Of a stretch of 64,000 nucleotides of DNA, positions 17,967 to 26,215 are shown in pieces (positions within the stretch are counted from its first letter, which is position 1; every line of letters starts with the position of its first letter). A program made the translations under genes and the position numbers. The DNA lies in assembly GCF_900086725.1 (NCBI RefSeq), contig NZ_LT574838.1, positions 186,001-250,000 of the forward strand, written 5' to 3'. The notes beneath the pieces are model-generated. The model was not told the DNA's origin, did not search any database, and worked only from the letters and a program-made list of their open reading frames with translations. Origin of the DNA: Bariatricus massiliensis (GTDB lineage: Bacteria > Bacillota > Clostridia > Lachnospirales > Lachnospiraceae).

Positions 17967-17991
17967 TTCCCCCGGACATCATCCGGGGGAA
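17967..17991 (-). terminator. Terminator of the integrase-fold repressor gene
   Basis: A 10-bp GC-rich stem TTCCCCCGGA/TCCGGGGGAA with a 5-nt loop, followed on the minus strand by TTTTG. It lies 21 nt past the stop of the gene at 18012. Confidence 0.8.
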
Positions 17992-18011
17992 TCACATATT
18001 TTTATACTGCA

Positions 18012-18935
18012 TCAGGATACCTGCTCCAAATAGGACTGAAACGAGCGTATGAACTGTCTCATATCCATCTTGTCCAAAACAGAATCCCGAAAATATTTGT
18101 CATACTTCCTATTATCTTCAAATCCTTCCTTGTTTCTGTCAAACTTCAGCTCTTTTACATCAATTCCGTCTTCCAGCAGCTCATAATAAATCTTATTAAA
18201 GTACCCGCTGTTTCTGATAATCGTCTTCGTGAGCCGTTCTTCATCCAAAATTTCCTTCGCCTCATCGAGCAGGCAGCGGAACTGCCGTACCATGCTGGAG
18301 GACGACACCTTCTCCTTCCGGCTCTTCCATATGGAATCCGGATAGAGCGCGTAGCGGTACCGGAACGTCCTGCTCCTGCTCTCGACCTCCGTCACCTTAT
18401 GGGCCGCCAGCAAAAGCTGTATGAACTGGGAAGATACCTTCTGCTTTCTGCCGCCTATCTTGACCGTTCTATTCTTTCTGTCGATATCCTGCAGCCTGAG
18501 GCCGGCAAGCTCTGCATAGTCGAGTCCCTCATATATTCCAACAAAAAAAGAAGTGATATAGACGCCATAGGTAGACTTCTTCAGCGTCTCAACGTATTCC
18601 TCATACATCTCTCTCGATATATAAAATTCTGTCTTTGACCTATAAAACACCTCCTGCAGAAAATCATTGGAAATCACTGCAGGCGCAATCCAATTAAACG
18701 GCGCGTACCCTTTGATCACACACCAGTCTATATATTTTGTGATTCTGCTTCTGGTAGTCTTGGCGCTCGAAAAACTGTTGAAAGTCAACAGATAAGCAAG
18801 AAGCTCCTCTGTGTCCATCCGAGCTAAATCCTTCCGCTTCTCCGCCTCATAGTCTGCCGCCGCCTCAAATACATATTTCCAGTAATCATTTTGGGCATAT
18901 CTAATAAACTCTTCCTTCTGCGACTCATTATACAT
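18012..18935 (-). CDS. Integrase-fold protein without catalytic Arg, MrpR-like phage repressor candidate
   Basis: A 307-residue protein with the layout of a tyrosine recombinase: an N-terminal core-binding helical domain (to about residue 105) and a C-terminal catalytic-fold domain. The box I region reads FVGIYEGLDYAELAGLRLQDID; the position of the catalytic arginine (normally TGLR) is Asp, and the usual HxxR box is represented only by LTKTIIRNSG without the His. It is therefore unlikely to recombine DNA. This matches MrpR (YopR) of SP-beta, an integrase-like protein that represses the lytic programme. It is divergent from the tail operon and separated from it by about 840 bp of non-coding DNA, which suits a master repressor. 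An inactive relic integrase is the alternative. Confidence 0.7.
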   Translation of the reverse strand: MYNESQKEEFIRYAQNDYWKYVFEAAADYEAEKRKDLARMDTEELLAYLLTFNSFSSAKTTRSRITKYIDWCVIKGYAPFNWIAPAVISNDFLQEVFYRSKTEFYISREMYEEYVETLKKSTYGVYITSFFVGIYEGLDYAELAGLRLQDIDRKNRTVKIGGRKQKVSSQFIQLLLAAHKVTEVESRSRTFRYRYALYPDSIWKSRKEKVSSSSMVRQFRCLLDEAKEILDEERLTKTIIRNSGYFNKIYYELLEDGIDVKELKFDRNKEGFEDNRKYDKYFRDSVLDKMDMRQFIRSFQSYLEQVS

Positions 18936-19425
18936 ACGCTCACCTCTTTAAGAAAAAGTATAGCACGAGCCTGTAAATGGGTCAATGATAATTGCTGTAA
19001 ATGCCGTTAATTTCCTTGATAAATGGCTGTTCCCTTTGCTCTGGCCAACGCGGACGGTCATCTCTTCCGGTCACCTGCAGCATAGCCTGCACCGGCGGAG
19101 TTCCTATGTCCTCTCAAGCGGCCTGCCGGCTGGATATCCCGGCGCCGCCTCTCACCCAGTATACACTGTGCGCGCCCTGGATTGCTTTCTCTTTCGATTA
19201 GCGCCGGAAACTTTCCCGGACTACTTTCCAGAACTGGTATTTACTCAGTAGTTTGTTTCTACTCTCTGTATATGAGCACGGATAACGGGGCTTATATATG
19301 GGCTTGGCCCGATGTTCCCGGCCGGTTAACTCCTAACCGGCAATACACTACGGAGCTCATGGCGCATGCTATGCTGGGCCTTTCGCTTTCCTTTGTGTCA
19401 AAATGCGGGATTATCGTGTCGAAAA
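18936..19425. other. Long divergent non-coding region
   Basis: No convincing gene is seen here. Short open frames exist but lack ribosome sites and protein-like composition. The stretch has a mixed, GC-richer base composition and contains short dyads such as CCGGTTAAC/CTAACCGG near 19321-19342. It separates the repressor-like gene from the late operon. Confidence 0.4.
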
Positions 19426-19535
19426 TTGACTTTTTCTCGATTTTCTGATAAGCTATGATTGCTAGCTATAGCTGTCCGGATTCAATCCGGGCATCCCACA
19501 GAGGACAGGAACTGCCATTCCTGTTCTCTTTTTTT
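19426..19535 (+). ncRNA. Possible short transcript ending at a strong terminator
   Basis: TTGACT (19426-19431) is followed after 17 bp by TAAGCT (an alternative TATGAT lies at 19454). About 80 nt later comes a strong intrinsic terminator: an 11-bp stem GAGGACAGGAA/TTCCTGTTCTC (19501-19528) followed by a T-run. A small dyad TCCGGATT/AATCCGGG precedes it. No ribosome site or open frame fits, so a small regulatory RNA or an insulating terminator is possible. Confidence 0.35.
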
Positions 19536-19635
19536 ATCTGTATATCTGATTCTCATTATAGAACGTGTGTTCGGATTTGTAAAGTAGTAAATGTGTACAA
19601 ATTATTTTTCCAAATTTTGGTATTTTCTATCAATA

Positions 19636-19727
19636 AACGTCATTTTCACATTTTATTATTGACTTTATATTCTAGCAGTGCTAGGATTCATCTCAAGACT
19701 TTTAACGTCATTTTCATATTTTGCGAA
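19636..19727 (+). promoter_or_regulatory. Promoter of the RNA-polymerase/late operon with flanking repeats
   Basis: TTGACT (19659-19664), 17 bp, TAGGAT (19682-19687) makes a good host-type promoter. It is bracketed by two direct copies of a 19-bp motif AACGTCATTTTCAYATTTT at 19636-19654 and 19704-19722. The second copy is followed by GACGTT, an inverted match to AACGTC. This looks like a repressor-controlled early promoter; the likely binder is the MrpR-like protein. Confidence 0.6.
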
Positions 19728-19778
19728 AGACGTTCTATCACTGTGGGTTTTCCCACTGTACATGAAAGGAGATATTAT

Positions 19779-20216
19779 ATGACAACGTTTACACATCCAA
19801 TTACAGACCGGCGCGCCGGAAGGCCGCAGCTCCACTGGACTAATCGGGACTGGCAAGCCTATTTTGAACAGCTGAGACAAGCAGTCCCACCCATATCAGA
19901 CCCTAAAGTACGGCGCCTGCCAATCACGCACCTCCATCTAAAGTCCGGGGAGGAATATCATGGGGAGACCGCTTACCAAAGTTACTGCAGCTTTATTAAT
20001 GATGTGCTTACCACCATACGAAGGGGCGGGACAGACTACTGCTACTTTATCTACCAAATCGCAGATCTCCTGCAGTTCGAACCAGAACTTTGTACCAAAC
20101 TGTGCTGCGAAGACCGGCTTTGTCCCTATTTTGAAGTCTGGCTCGAACAGGAGGCCGCACACTCCCCTCTCACAGATAGGGGCACGATTCCCTCAAACGA
20201 AAGGACGGTGAAATAA
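19779..20216 (+). CDS. Hypothetical protein preceding the phage-type RNA polymerase
   Basis: A 145-residue soluble protein starting MTTFTHPITDRRAGRP with an AAAGGAG site. The C-terminal half is Cys-rich (ELCTKLCCEDRLCPYFEVW) and preceded by GGTDYCYFIYQIADLLQFEPE, which looks like a conserved helical core. Its stop overlaps the start of the RNA polymerase gene by one base (TAATG), so the two are translationally coupled and probably act together. It could be a cofactor or regulator of the polymerase; no family is recognised. Confidence 0.7.
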   Translation: MTTFTHPITDRRAGRPQLHWTNRDWQAYFEQLRQAVPPISDPKVRRLPITHLHLKSGEEYHGETAYQSYCSFINDVLTTIRRGGTDYCYFIYQIADLLQFEPELCTKLCCEDRLCPYFEVWLEQEAAHSPLTDRGTIPSNERTVK

Positions 20217-22984
20217 TGAGCCTTGATTCACAAATCTTCATGTACTCCGTAGACACGGGACACTTTTACAGCCGCCGGGAGGCTTACCTGCACCGGATGA
20301 ACTGCCGCTACCGCTCGGAAAAAAACTATCTGAGCAGCCGCATTGCCTTTTTCGATGACGTCATGCAGGAATACGGCTATACTTCCAAAGATTTGAATGA
20401 TATTAAGAACGGCAGGTTTGCGGAAATGGCGCATTACATACCCGGGACTTCCGGCCTGCTGCACGAATATTTCTACTGGCACAGCCGTATCAGGCACAAA
20501 CGCAAAAAAGCCGCAGAATCTAAGGCCGCGCTACTCCGCCTTCTTAAGAACAAGGCGGAGCAGAACGAAAAGACCGGGGGCCGGGACCATACCCGGAGCG
20601 TGCGGGAGGAAGAACTGAGGGACACAAATATCATCTCTGTCTTTGAGTCTTCCCTCACCCGGATGCTAGGCATTCAGGAAGAAGAATTGAGCGACGCCCT
20701 TCTTGTCGTACAGATATACTATTTTGACGTATTTAAGGATATTTCCTTCCACGGTTTCCTCTTCCGGGGTGAAAAGTACCGCTACTACACCTCATCGGCA
20801 GGACAGATAAGGAAAAAGAAGGCCGTCTTTATCAAAGAGGCGCTATGGGAGCAGTTTGAAAAGACAATCATGTGCGGCCTTACACTGGAGCGCATCAACG
20901 CAAAGGGCGGCAACAATGTCAACAAGCATCTGGCCTATATGGCTCTCACGAACTCCGCCACAGACCTTTGGGAAGACTTCGATATCCAGCGCAGCATCGT
21001 AGTGGAAGACTTTGAGACCTCGGTGGGCGGCACGGTTGACTTTATAGACGAGACCGACTACTCTGTCACTCGTCAGTACATGGATATCCCCATTCCCCAT
21101 ACAGACGGGGCAGGCATGGTACTTCCCTCCCTGCTCCCCCGCAACGCCATGTTCCGCGCCCCGTGGATCAAAGGACTCCTTGGGGTCTTCGATTTCCGTC
21201 GCTACCTCCGGGAAACGGATTGCCCGCCTATCGTGCGGGATATCTATGGTCAGGAGCACGATATTCTTGCAGAGGATATCCAGATTATTTTCACGAAAAG
21301 TCAGTTTAAGATGTACAAATACTATCAGTCGTGGGACGAATACAAAGCTTACTATGAAAAATACCACTGCACCGCAGGGTTGTGCAATGTGGAGGAGCCC
21401 CGCATCAAAAACGCCCGTATCAACTATCAAATGCTGCAGACGCTGACCGACGTCAGTGAATCTGAGATATTGGAGCTTGCCTCCCCCTCCATCCGGCGTA
21501 TCACCGGAATTTGTTCCTCCGAGGAATGTATGATGGAGGCGTTGGGCATCACCCCTTATAACATGCACCCCACTCCTTTTCAGGAGGCGGTGAAGCTCTA
21601 TCCCGCTCTGTTAAATGATACTTATACGAAAGACATGCTGCGTGATATCAAGAACAGCCTGTTGAAGAAGTACCGCAGTGGAAAGCTGGAGATTTTGGGA
21701 AAATACACCTTCGTACTCCCCGATTTCTACGCCGCATGTGAGTACTGGTTCGGAGGACGAGAACGCCCCATGGGCCTGCTGAAAGAGGGAGAAGTGTACT
21801 GCCGGTTATTTCCCCGGCATGAGAAACTGGACTGTCTCAGAAGTCCTCATCTTTATAAAGAGCATGCTGTCCGCCGCAATATGGCCTGCCCTGCCTCCCA
21901 TGCCGGGCAGGAGCTCCGCCGGGAAGAGATGGAAACTTGGTTCCTCACCGATGCCGTCTACACCAGCACCCAAGACCTAATCAGCAAGATTCTCATGTTC
22001 GACTGTGACGGGGACAAGCTTCTGCTGGTGGCGGAGCCTCAGTTCGTTTCCATCGCCCAGCGCAATATGAAGGATATCGTCCCGCTTTATTATCATATGA
22101 AAAAAGCAAAACCCCAGCAGTTGAGCGCACAGACCATCTACCAAGGGCTGAACACCGCTTTTATCCACAGCAACATCGGCGTGTACAGCAACCACATTTC
22201 CAAGATATGGAACAGCGATGTCTTCTTGAGCGGAACTGAGGAGGAGCGGCGGGAGGCAGTAAACTGTGTCAAGCTGCTCTGCTGTGAAAATAACTTTGTC
22301 ATCGACTCTGCCAAAACGCTTTACATGCCAAAGCGGCCGGACTGGTTCGCCCCTGTAGTCTCCCAGTTCACCCGCCAGAAGCTCCCGGCCTTCTTCTGTT
22401 TCGCGAAAGACAAGACGCCGGAGCAGATCGCCCCCCGCAACAGAAGCTTTGTCAACCGGCTCTATGACCTCATACCCAATCCCCCTCTGCGGGCCGCCTC
22501 TTTAAAGTTAGCCCCTCTGGACTACAGGAAACTGATGGCAGACCCGAATATCCGCTGCCCCCGGGAAGTTTCTGATTTATATCAGAAATTAAACCCGGTC
22601 TACCGCTATAAGATTAATATGAAAGAGGAATATGCAGATAACCTGCACTACGTAGCCTGTGAAATCCGTGGCCAGTTCTTACGTCTTGGCTATTCAGAGG
22701 AGACTTTGGCCGATATGCTTGTCTCCTATACTTATGGAAATGAAAAACGATGCAAGGAGCTTCTCTGGTTCTGCTTCGGCCGTGTCATCGCCGCAAACCT
22801 GAAACATAATATAGAAACTCCCAAAACGAAATACATCCGCTGTTCGGACTGCGGAGAATGGGTCGAGGTACCCTCCTCCTCCCGAAGCCCCCGCTGCCCA
22901 CGCTGCCGGGAAGCCGCAACGCTCACAAAATACAGCCGCTACAACAGCAAGCGAAAACAGTTACCACCGGTTCGGGCCAGATAA
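20216..22984 (+). CDS. YonO-like single-chain two-barrel RNA polymerase
   Basis: A 922-residue protein. Residues 596-600 read DCDGD inside SKILMFDCDGDKLLLVAEP, the metal-binding DxDGD motif that defines the second double-psi barrel of cellular RNA polymerases, QDE-1 and SP-beta YonO. Upstream is CLRSPHLYKEHAVRR, like the RSPH segment of YonO proteins; downstream come NTAFIHSNIGVYSNHISKIWNS and further helical regions. The C-terminus has a zinc ribbon (RCSDCGEW...SPRCPRCREA, about residues 880-905). Length agrees with YonO (about 905). YonO is a DNA-dependent RNA polymerase that transcribes SP-beta late genes and ignores ordinary terminators. The gene heads a plus-strand operon of about 40 kb of tail genes, so it is the probable late polymerase. 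Activity is inferred from family membership. Confidence 0.9.
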   Translation: MSLDSQIFMYSVDTGHFYSRREAYLHRMNCRYRSEKNYLSSRIAFFDDVMQEYGYTSKDLNDIKNGRFAEMAHYIPGTSGLLHEYFYWHSRIRHKRKKAAESKAALLRLLKNKAEQNEKTGGRDHTRSVREEELRDTNIISVFESSLTRMLGIQEEELSDALLVVQIYYFDVFKDISFHGFLFRGEKYRYYTSSAGQIRKKKAVFIKEALWEQFEKTIMCGLTLERINAKGGNNVNKHLAYMALTNSATDLWEDFDIQRSIVVEDFETSVGGTVDFIDETDYSVTRQYMDIPIPHTDGAGMVLPSLLPRNAMFRAPWIKGLLGVFDFRRYLRETDCPPIVRDIYGQEHDILAEDIQIIFTKSQFKMYKYYQSWDEYKAYYEKYHCTAGLCNVEEPRIKNARINYQMLQTLTDVSESEILELASPSIRRITGICSSEECMMEALGITPYNMHPTPFQEAVKLYPALLNDTYTKDMLRDIKNSLLKKYRSGKLEILGKYTFVLPDFYAACEYWFGGRERPMGLLKEGEVYCRLFPRHEKLDCLRSPHLYKEHAVRRNMACPASHAGQELRREEMETWFLTDAVYTSTQDLISKILMFDCDGDKLLLVAEPQFVSIAQRNMKDIVPLYYHMKKAKPQQLSAQTIYQGLNTAFIHSNIGVYSNHISKIWNSDVFLSGTEEERREAVNCVKLLCCENNFVIDSAKTLYMPKRPDWFAPVVSQFTRQKLPAFFCFAKDKTPEQIAPRNRSFVNRLYDLIPNPPLRAASLKLAPLDYRKLMADPNIRCPREVSDLYQKLNPVYRYKINMKEEYADNLHYVACEIRGQFLRLGYSEETLADMLVSYTYGNEKRCKELLWFCFGRVIAANLKHNIETPKTKYIRCSDCGEWVEVPSSSRSPRCPRCREAATLTKYSRYNSKRKQLPPVRAR

Positions 22985-23078
22985 AAGCGTCCACTAAAAA
23001 TGGATGACTCATCCGCCCTGCCAATCAAATCACCCACAAACTATGGACTTTACAATGTTTTAATATGGAGGATACGTA

Positions 23079-23384
23079 ATGATTATTACCCAAGAACAGC
23101 TTATCCGTGAAATTGCAGAAACCGAAAATATCAACCTCGCCGACCTGCGGCGCATATTCGCCGGGCTGGAAGGACTGATCTTCCGCTACCTGTCCATGGC
23201 CTCCCCCTCTGAATCAGTGACCGTGAAGCCCCTGAAGGGATTGTCCGTGGAGTGTAAATACGTTCCCGAGCGCCATCTCCACACCTATCAGGAGCTTCAC
23301 TGCCGGGAGCGTATATGGGCAAAACCCAAAATCACGCGATACTATAACAGAAAGCTGAATGAAGGAGGATTCTCATGGACATAA
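23079..23384 (+). CDS. HU/IHF-like DNA-binding protein
   Basis: A 101-residue protein with the HU plan: two N-terminal helices (TQEQLIREIAETENINLADLRRIFAGLE), then VTVKPLKGLSVECKYVPER and a C-terminal basic stretch KPKITRYYNRKLNE. Residues usual at the HU arm tip are poorly conserved, so the fold call is moderate. In SP-beta the HU-like gene yonN lies next to yonO; the same pairing here supports a role in late transcription or DNA architecture. Its end overlaps the holin gene by 10 nt. Confidence 0.65.
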   Translation: MIITQEQLIREIAETENINLADLRRIFAGLEGLIFRYLSMASPSESVTVKPLKGLSVECKYVPERHLHTYQELHCRERIWAKPKITRYYNRKLNEGGFSWT

Positions 23385-23671
23385 GCTTTTTAAACGCTTA
23401 CTTTATTCCACTTGTCATGGCTGCCTGTCTGGTCATTGGATACTGTATCAAGCATATCTCCTGGCTATACCGCATCAGCAATGAATACATTCCGGCCATC
23501 CTCGCCCTGTGCGGCGCCCTTCTGGCAGTCGCCGACGCGGGCAGCGCCTCTCTTGAAATCATAATAAAAGGCGCCGTGACAGGACTTGCTTCCACCGGAC
23601 TGTACGAAGCATTTTCTCAACTAATCAACAAACACAGTGAAAGGAAAGACTGCGATGAAACAAAAAAATGA
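23375..23671 (+). CDS. Holin, Hol44/Phage_holin_5_2-like
   Basis: A 98-residue protein with three hydrophobic segments (about 10-27, 37-55, 60-78) and a charged C-terminus (NKHSERKDCDETKK). The segment YRISNEYIPAILALCGALLAV matches the pattern of small Hol44-type holins. It would permeabilise the membrane to release the amidase encoded at 61.9 kb. Its early position, far from the amidase, is unusual. The start overlaps the HU-like gene and the end overlaps the next gene. Confidence 0.75.
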   Translation: MDISFLNAYFIPLVMAACLVIGYCIKHISWLYRISNEYIPAILALCGALLAVADAGSASLEIIIKGAVTGLASTGLYEAFSQLINKHSERKDCDETKK

Positions 23672-24185
23672 ACTCCCCTTAAGTGAACCGGGGGCTTACA
23701 AAGACCTGCTGCGCCGTCTCCTGTTCGAGGATGAGCTGGTGCGCCAACTGGTAATGCCCTCCGGCGGCACCCCCGACTCCCAGACCGAAGAGGTATGGCT
23801 TACACGACACTGTCTGGATGTCCCGTATCTGGACGAGCAGATAACCGATGAACGCTCTCTCCTCTTAATAGAGTGCCTCCCCCTCACTTCCGGGGAAATC
23901 CGCAGCTATTCCATCACGGTCACCGTATGCTGCCACAGAAATCTTATCAATCTCTCCGCAGAAAAACGGGCCGGCTATCACACCCAATACGGTCTCACCG
24001 GCAATCTGGCAGACATGATTGTCATGGCAGTGAATCAGGCGCTCTCAAAAGACAGTACTTCCCGTAGCTTCGGTATCGGCAAACTAAGGCCGGCCTCAGA
24101 AAAACCTGTCGTCTCATTCATACCAAACACCCAGTTTTATGGAAAAACATTGACCTTTGAAGTATTTGAAATGAGAAGAAGGTGA
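23655..24185 (+). CDS. Putative tail completion/neck-type protein
   Basis: A 176-residue soluble protein. I chose the ATG at 23655 with an AAAGGA site inside the end of the holin gene. The middle has a beta-rich stretch SYSITVTVCCHRNLINLS and the C-terminus ends FYGKTLTFEVFEMRRR. It resembles tail-terminator or head-tail joining proteins in size and gene order (just ahead of the tube protein). No motif proves this. In a particle without a head, a tail terminator would cap the tube. Confidence 0.45.
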   Translation: MKQKNELPLSEPGAYKDLLRRLLFEDELVRQLVMPSGGTPDSQTEEVWLTRHCLDVPYLDEQITDERSLLLIECLPLTSGEIRSYSITVTVCCHRNLINLSAEKRAGYHTQYGLTGNLADMIVMAVNQALSKDSTSRSFGIGKLRPASEKPVVSFIPNTQFYGKTLTFEVFEMRRR

Positions 24186-24189
24186 GGCC

Positions 24190-24984
24190 ATGCAGCTAGG
24201 ATATTTTGATCTGATAACACCGGAGCTTCTTCCTGTCCCCGGAGTCGGGAGCTTAAAACCTCCCACTCTCCGGGATATCTCCCGGCTCACGTATCCCGTC
24301 TACGAGACCTATCTGGCATTTCTGAACATGTCTCCTGCCCGCTACTGCACCGAGGTCAATCCCCGGTTCCAAGACTGGTATGAAGCCCTACCTCCAGAAC
24401 AGGCGGGGCTTTTGTCTATGTATGACATCGCAGTGAGCAACGAGGAGCTGGCGAAACTCTTCACTTCTATTTTCCAATTCTTTTTTGCGGAGCTGGTGCT
24501 GTACGATAAGGAAAGCGACGCCTTTCTGCTCTTTCCGAGGACTAACGTTCCACAGGAGGAGGCCGCTCCTGCCCCCTGCGGCAGAATCACCAAAGGGGTC
24601 TATTCACAGGTCGCCGCCCTCATCCTGAAATTGAACCACATCGATTCCAAAGAGCCCGTGGACTTGTCCAAGGTAAAGAGCGAAAAGGGCAGGAAAATTT
24701 ATCAGCGTATCCAGAAATTAAAAGAAGCACATGCCAATAGCGTCAAGAAGAACGACGATTTAGAAATCGGCAATATTATTTCCGCGGTATGTACCAGACA
24801 TCACAGTATCAATTATACCAATGTCTGGGACTTAACTGTCTATCAGCTCTGGGATACCTTCCACCGGCTGCAGGCCGAGAACGCCTACGAAATCAACAAG
24901 ACTATGGTTTCCGTGTGGGGCGATAAGGAGAAAAAATTCGACTTTAATTCTTGGTTCAAGAACATTACGAAACCATCCAACTGA
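24190..24984 (+). CDS. Hypothetical tail-module protein
   Basis: A 264-residue soluble protein starting MQLGYFDLITPELLPVPGVGSL. The N-terminal half is mixed; the C-terminal half is strongly helical with many Lys/Glu (VKSEKGRKIYQRIQKLKEAH) and ends WDTFHRLQAENAYEINKTMVSVWGDKEKKFDF. It has 4 nt between it and the previous gene and lies before the tube protein, so it belongs to the structural operon. No family recognised. Confidence 0.6.
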   Translation: MQLGYFDLITPELLPVPGVGSLKPPTLRDISRLTYPVYETYLAFLNMSPARYCTEVNPRFQDWYEALPPEQAGLLSMYDIAVSNEELAKLFTSIFQFFFAELVLYDKESDAFLLFPRTNVPQEEAAPAPCGRITKGVYSQVAALILKLNHIDSKEPVDLSKVKSEKGRKIYQRIQKLKEAHANSVKKNDDLEIGNIISAVCTRHHSINYTNVWDLTVYQLWDTFHRLQAENAYEINKTMVSVWGDKEKKFDFNSWFKNITKPSN

Positions 24985-25070
24985 TAAAACGGCTGCTTAC
25001 AAGCGCCTTTTTATATGCCGGTCCCAGCCGGCGCAACTAACAATATCACATTTATAAGGAGGAACACATT

Positions 25071-25796
25071 ATGGGATTAAACACAACAATGGCTAACAGA
25101 GAGGTCTGCGATTTGATTTTCGTCGACTACACAACGAAGAAACCGTTTCTGAACCTTGATTTTGCCAACACAACTTCCACAGAGCTTACAGGGGAAACGA
25201 TGTTCGCTTACGGTGGAAAAGGCCATCCGAAGAAAGTATCATTTGCCGGAGAAAAGGGCGGTACTTTGACAATCGAAACACAGATGCAGTCCGTCAAATT
25301 ATGGCAGATGATTACAGGTGGAGACGCAAGCCAGAGCGCAAAATATGTGACAAGAGAAGTCCTTCCGGTAGCAGATAAAAAGGTGACTCTCTCAGGCACA
25401 CCGGCAGCCGGAGCTGTTGTCAACGTATATGCGGCTGACGACGACTGCGGAAAAGAAATTGCAGCTACAGTTGCCGACAAAGAAGTGACTATCACAGGCG
25501 AAGTAGGCAATGAAGTCATCGTATACTATGTAAAAGAAGTGACAAGCGGCGTAGAAAGAATCAACATCAAATCTACAAGCTTCCCGAAAGCTTTCACTGT
25601 ATACGGCGATACGTTCATGAAGTCTGCCGAGGATGATATCCTTCCATACAGAATGATCGCTTACAAATGCGTACCACAGGCTGCTATGACACTGAGCTTC
25701 TCCAACAACGCAGACCCGGCTACAATCACAATCACTTGCGATTTGATGGCCGACAAGGAAGACAACATCCTTGATCTGATTCTCGAAACAGAATAA
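25071..25796 (+). CDS. Major tail tube protein (probable)
   Basis: A 241-residue, beta-rich protein starting MGLNTTMANREVCDLIFVDY with a strong AAGGAGGAAC site, consistent with high expression. The composition (many Thr, Ala, Val; few Trp) and an inserted small domain (VTLSGTPAAGAVVNVYAADDDC) fit tube proteins with an Ig-like insertion. Gene order supports it: tube, small protein, chaperone-like, tape measure. Two strong hairpins follow. Confidence 0.75.
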   Translation: MGLNTTMANREVCDLIFVDYTTKKPFLNLDFANTTSTELTGETMFAYGGKGHPKKVSFAGEKGGTLTIETQMQSVKLWQMITGGDASQSAKYVTREVLPVADKKVTLSGTPAAGAVVNVYAADDDCGKEIAATVADKEVTITGEVGNEVIVYYVKEVTSGVERINIKSTSFPKAFTVYGDTFMKSAEDDILPYRMIAYKCVPQAAMTLSFSNNADPATITITCDLMADKEDNILDLILETE

Positions 25797-25860
25797 TACA
25801 GAAACCCACAGATGTTATCTTCTGTAAGGTTACATTGTGAATTGTTAATTTATGTCCTCC

Positions 25861-25952
25861 GCCCCGGCAGATGTATCTTAGACCTGCCGGGGCAATTTCC
25901 AAGGGATGTATGGACTTTCACAATTTGAAAGTCTGTATATCCCTATTTTTTT
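25861..25952 (+). terminator. Two hairpins after the tube protein gene
   Basis: First, a 10-bp stem GCCCCGGCAG/CTGCCGGGGC (25861-25893). Second, a 17-bp stem with G-U pairs (25903-25943) followed by a run of seven T residues. The second is a textbook terminator; it would give tube mRNA excess over downstream genes, as many phages do. A smaller hairpin ACAGA/TCTGT lies at 25808-25825. Confidence 0.75.
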
Positions 25953-25974
25953 ACGATATGAGGTAATAACCATT

Positions 25975-26193
25975 ATGAAATTCAAATCTTTAGACGACGT
26001 GAAAAAGACATACGGAGAGAAAAATCTCATCTGTATTGTCAATATACGCCAAATACTGCAGTACGCCAAACTATCTGTCCAGCCAAAATGGATAGATGAA
26101 GGCTACGACGGCAAGCTGATTGCTTATTATTTCGTCCCCGAAACAAAACTGGCTTGGCAGTATTGGCTGGAAAACAATCCGAAATTCAAATAA
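25975..26193 (+). CDS. Small hypothetical tail-module protein
   Basis: A 72-residue protein from the ATG at 25975, which has a GAGG site; a longer frame would start inside the terminator hairpin. It is rich in aromatic residues (YDGKLIAYYFVPETKLAWQYWLEN). The pattern IVNIRQILQYAK followed by a basic-aromatic half recalls small DUF5659-type phage proteins, but this is only by eye. It sits between the tube and chaperone-like genes. Confidence 0.6.
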   Translation: MKFKSLDDVKKTYGEKNLICIVNIRQILQYAKLSVQPKWIDEGYDGKLIAYYFVPETKLAWQYWLENNPKFK

Positions 26194-26215
26194 CTAGTAA
26201 TTGGAGGAATCGATT

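Noticed and set aside
18976..19448. Small plus-strand frames in the divergent region
   Set aside because: No ribosome sites and composition unlike protein; treated as non-coding.
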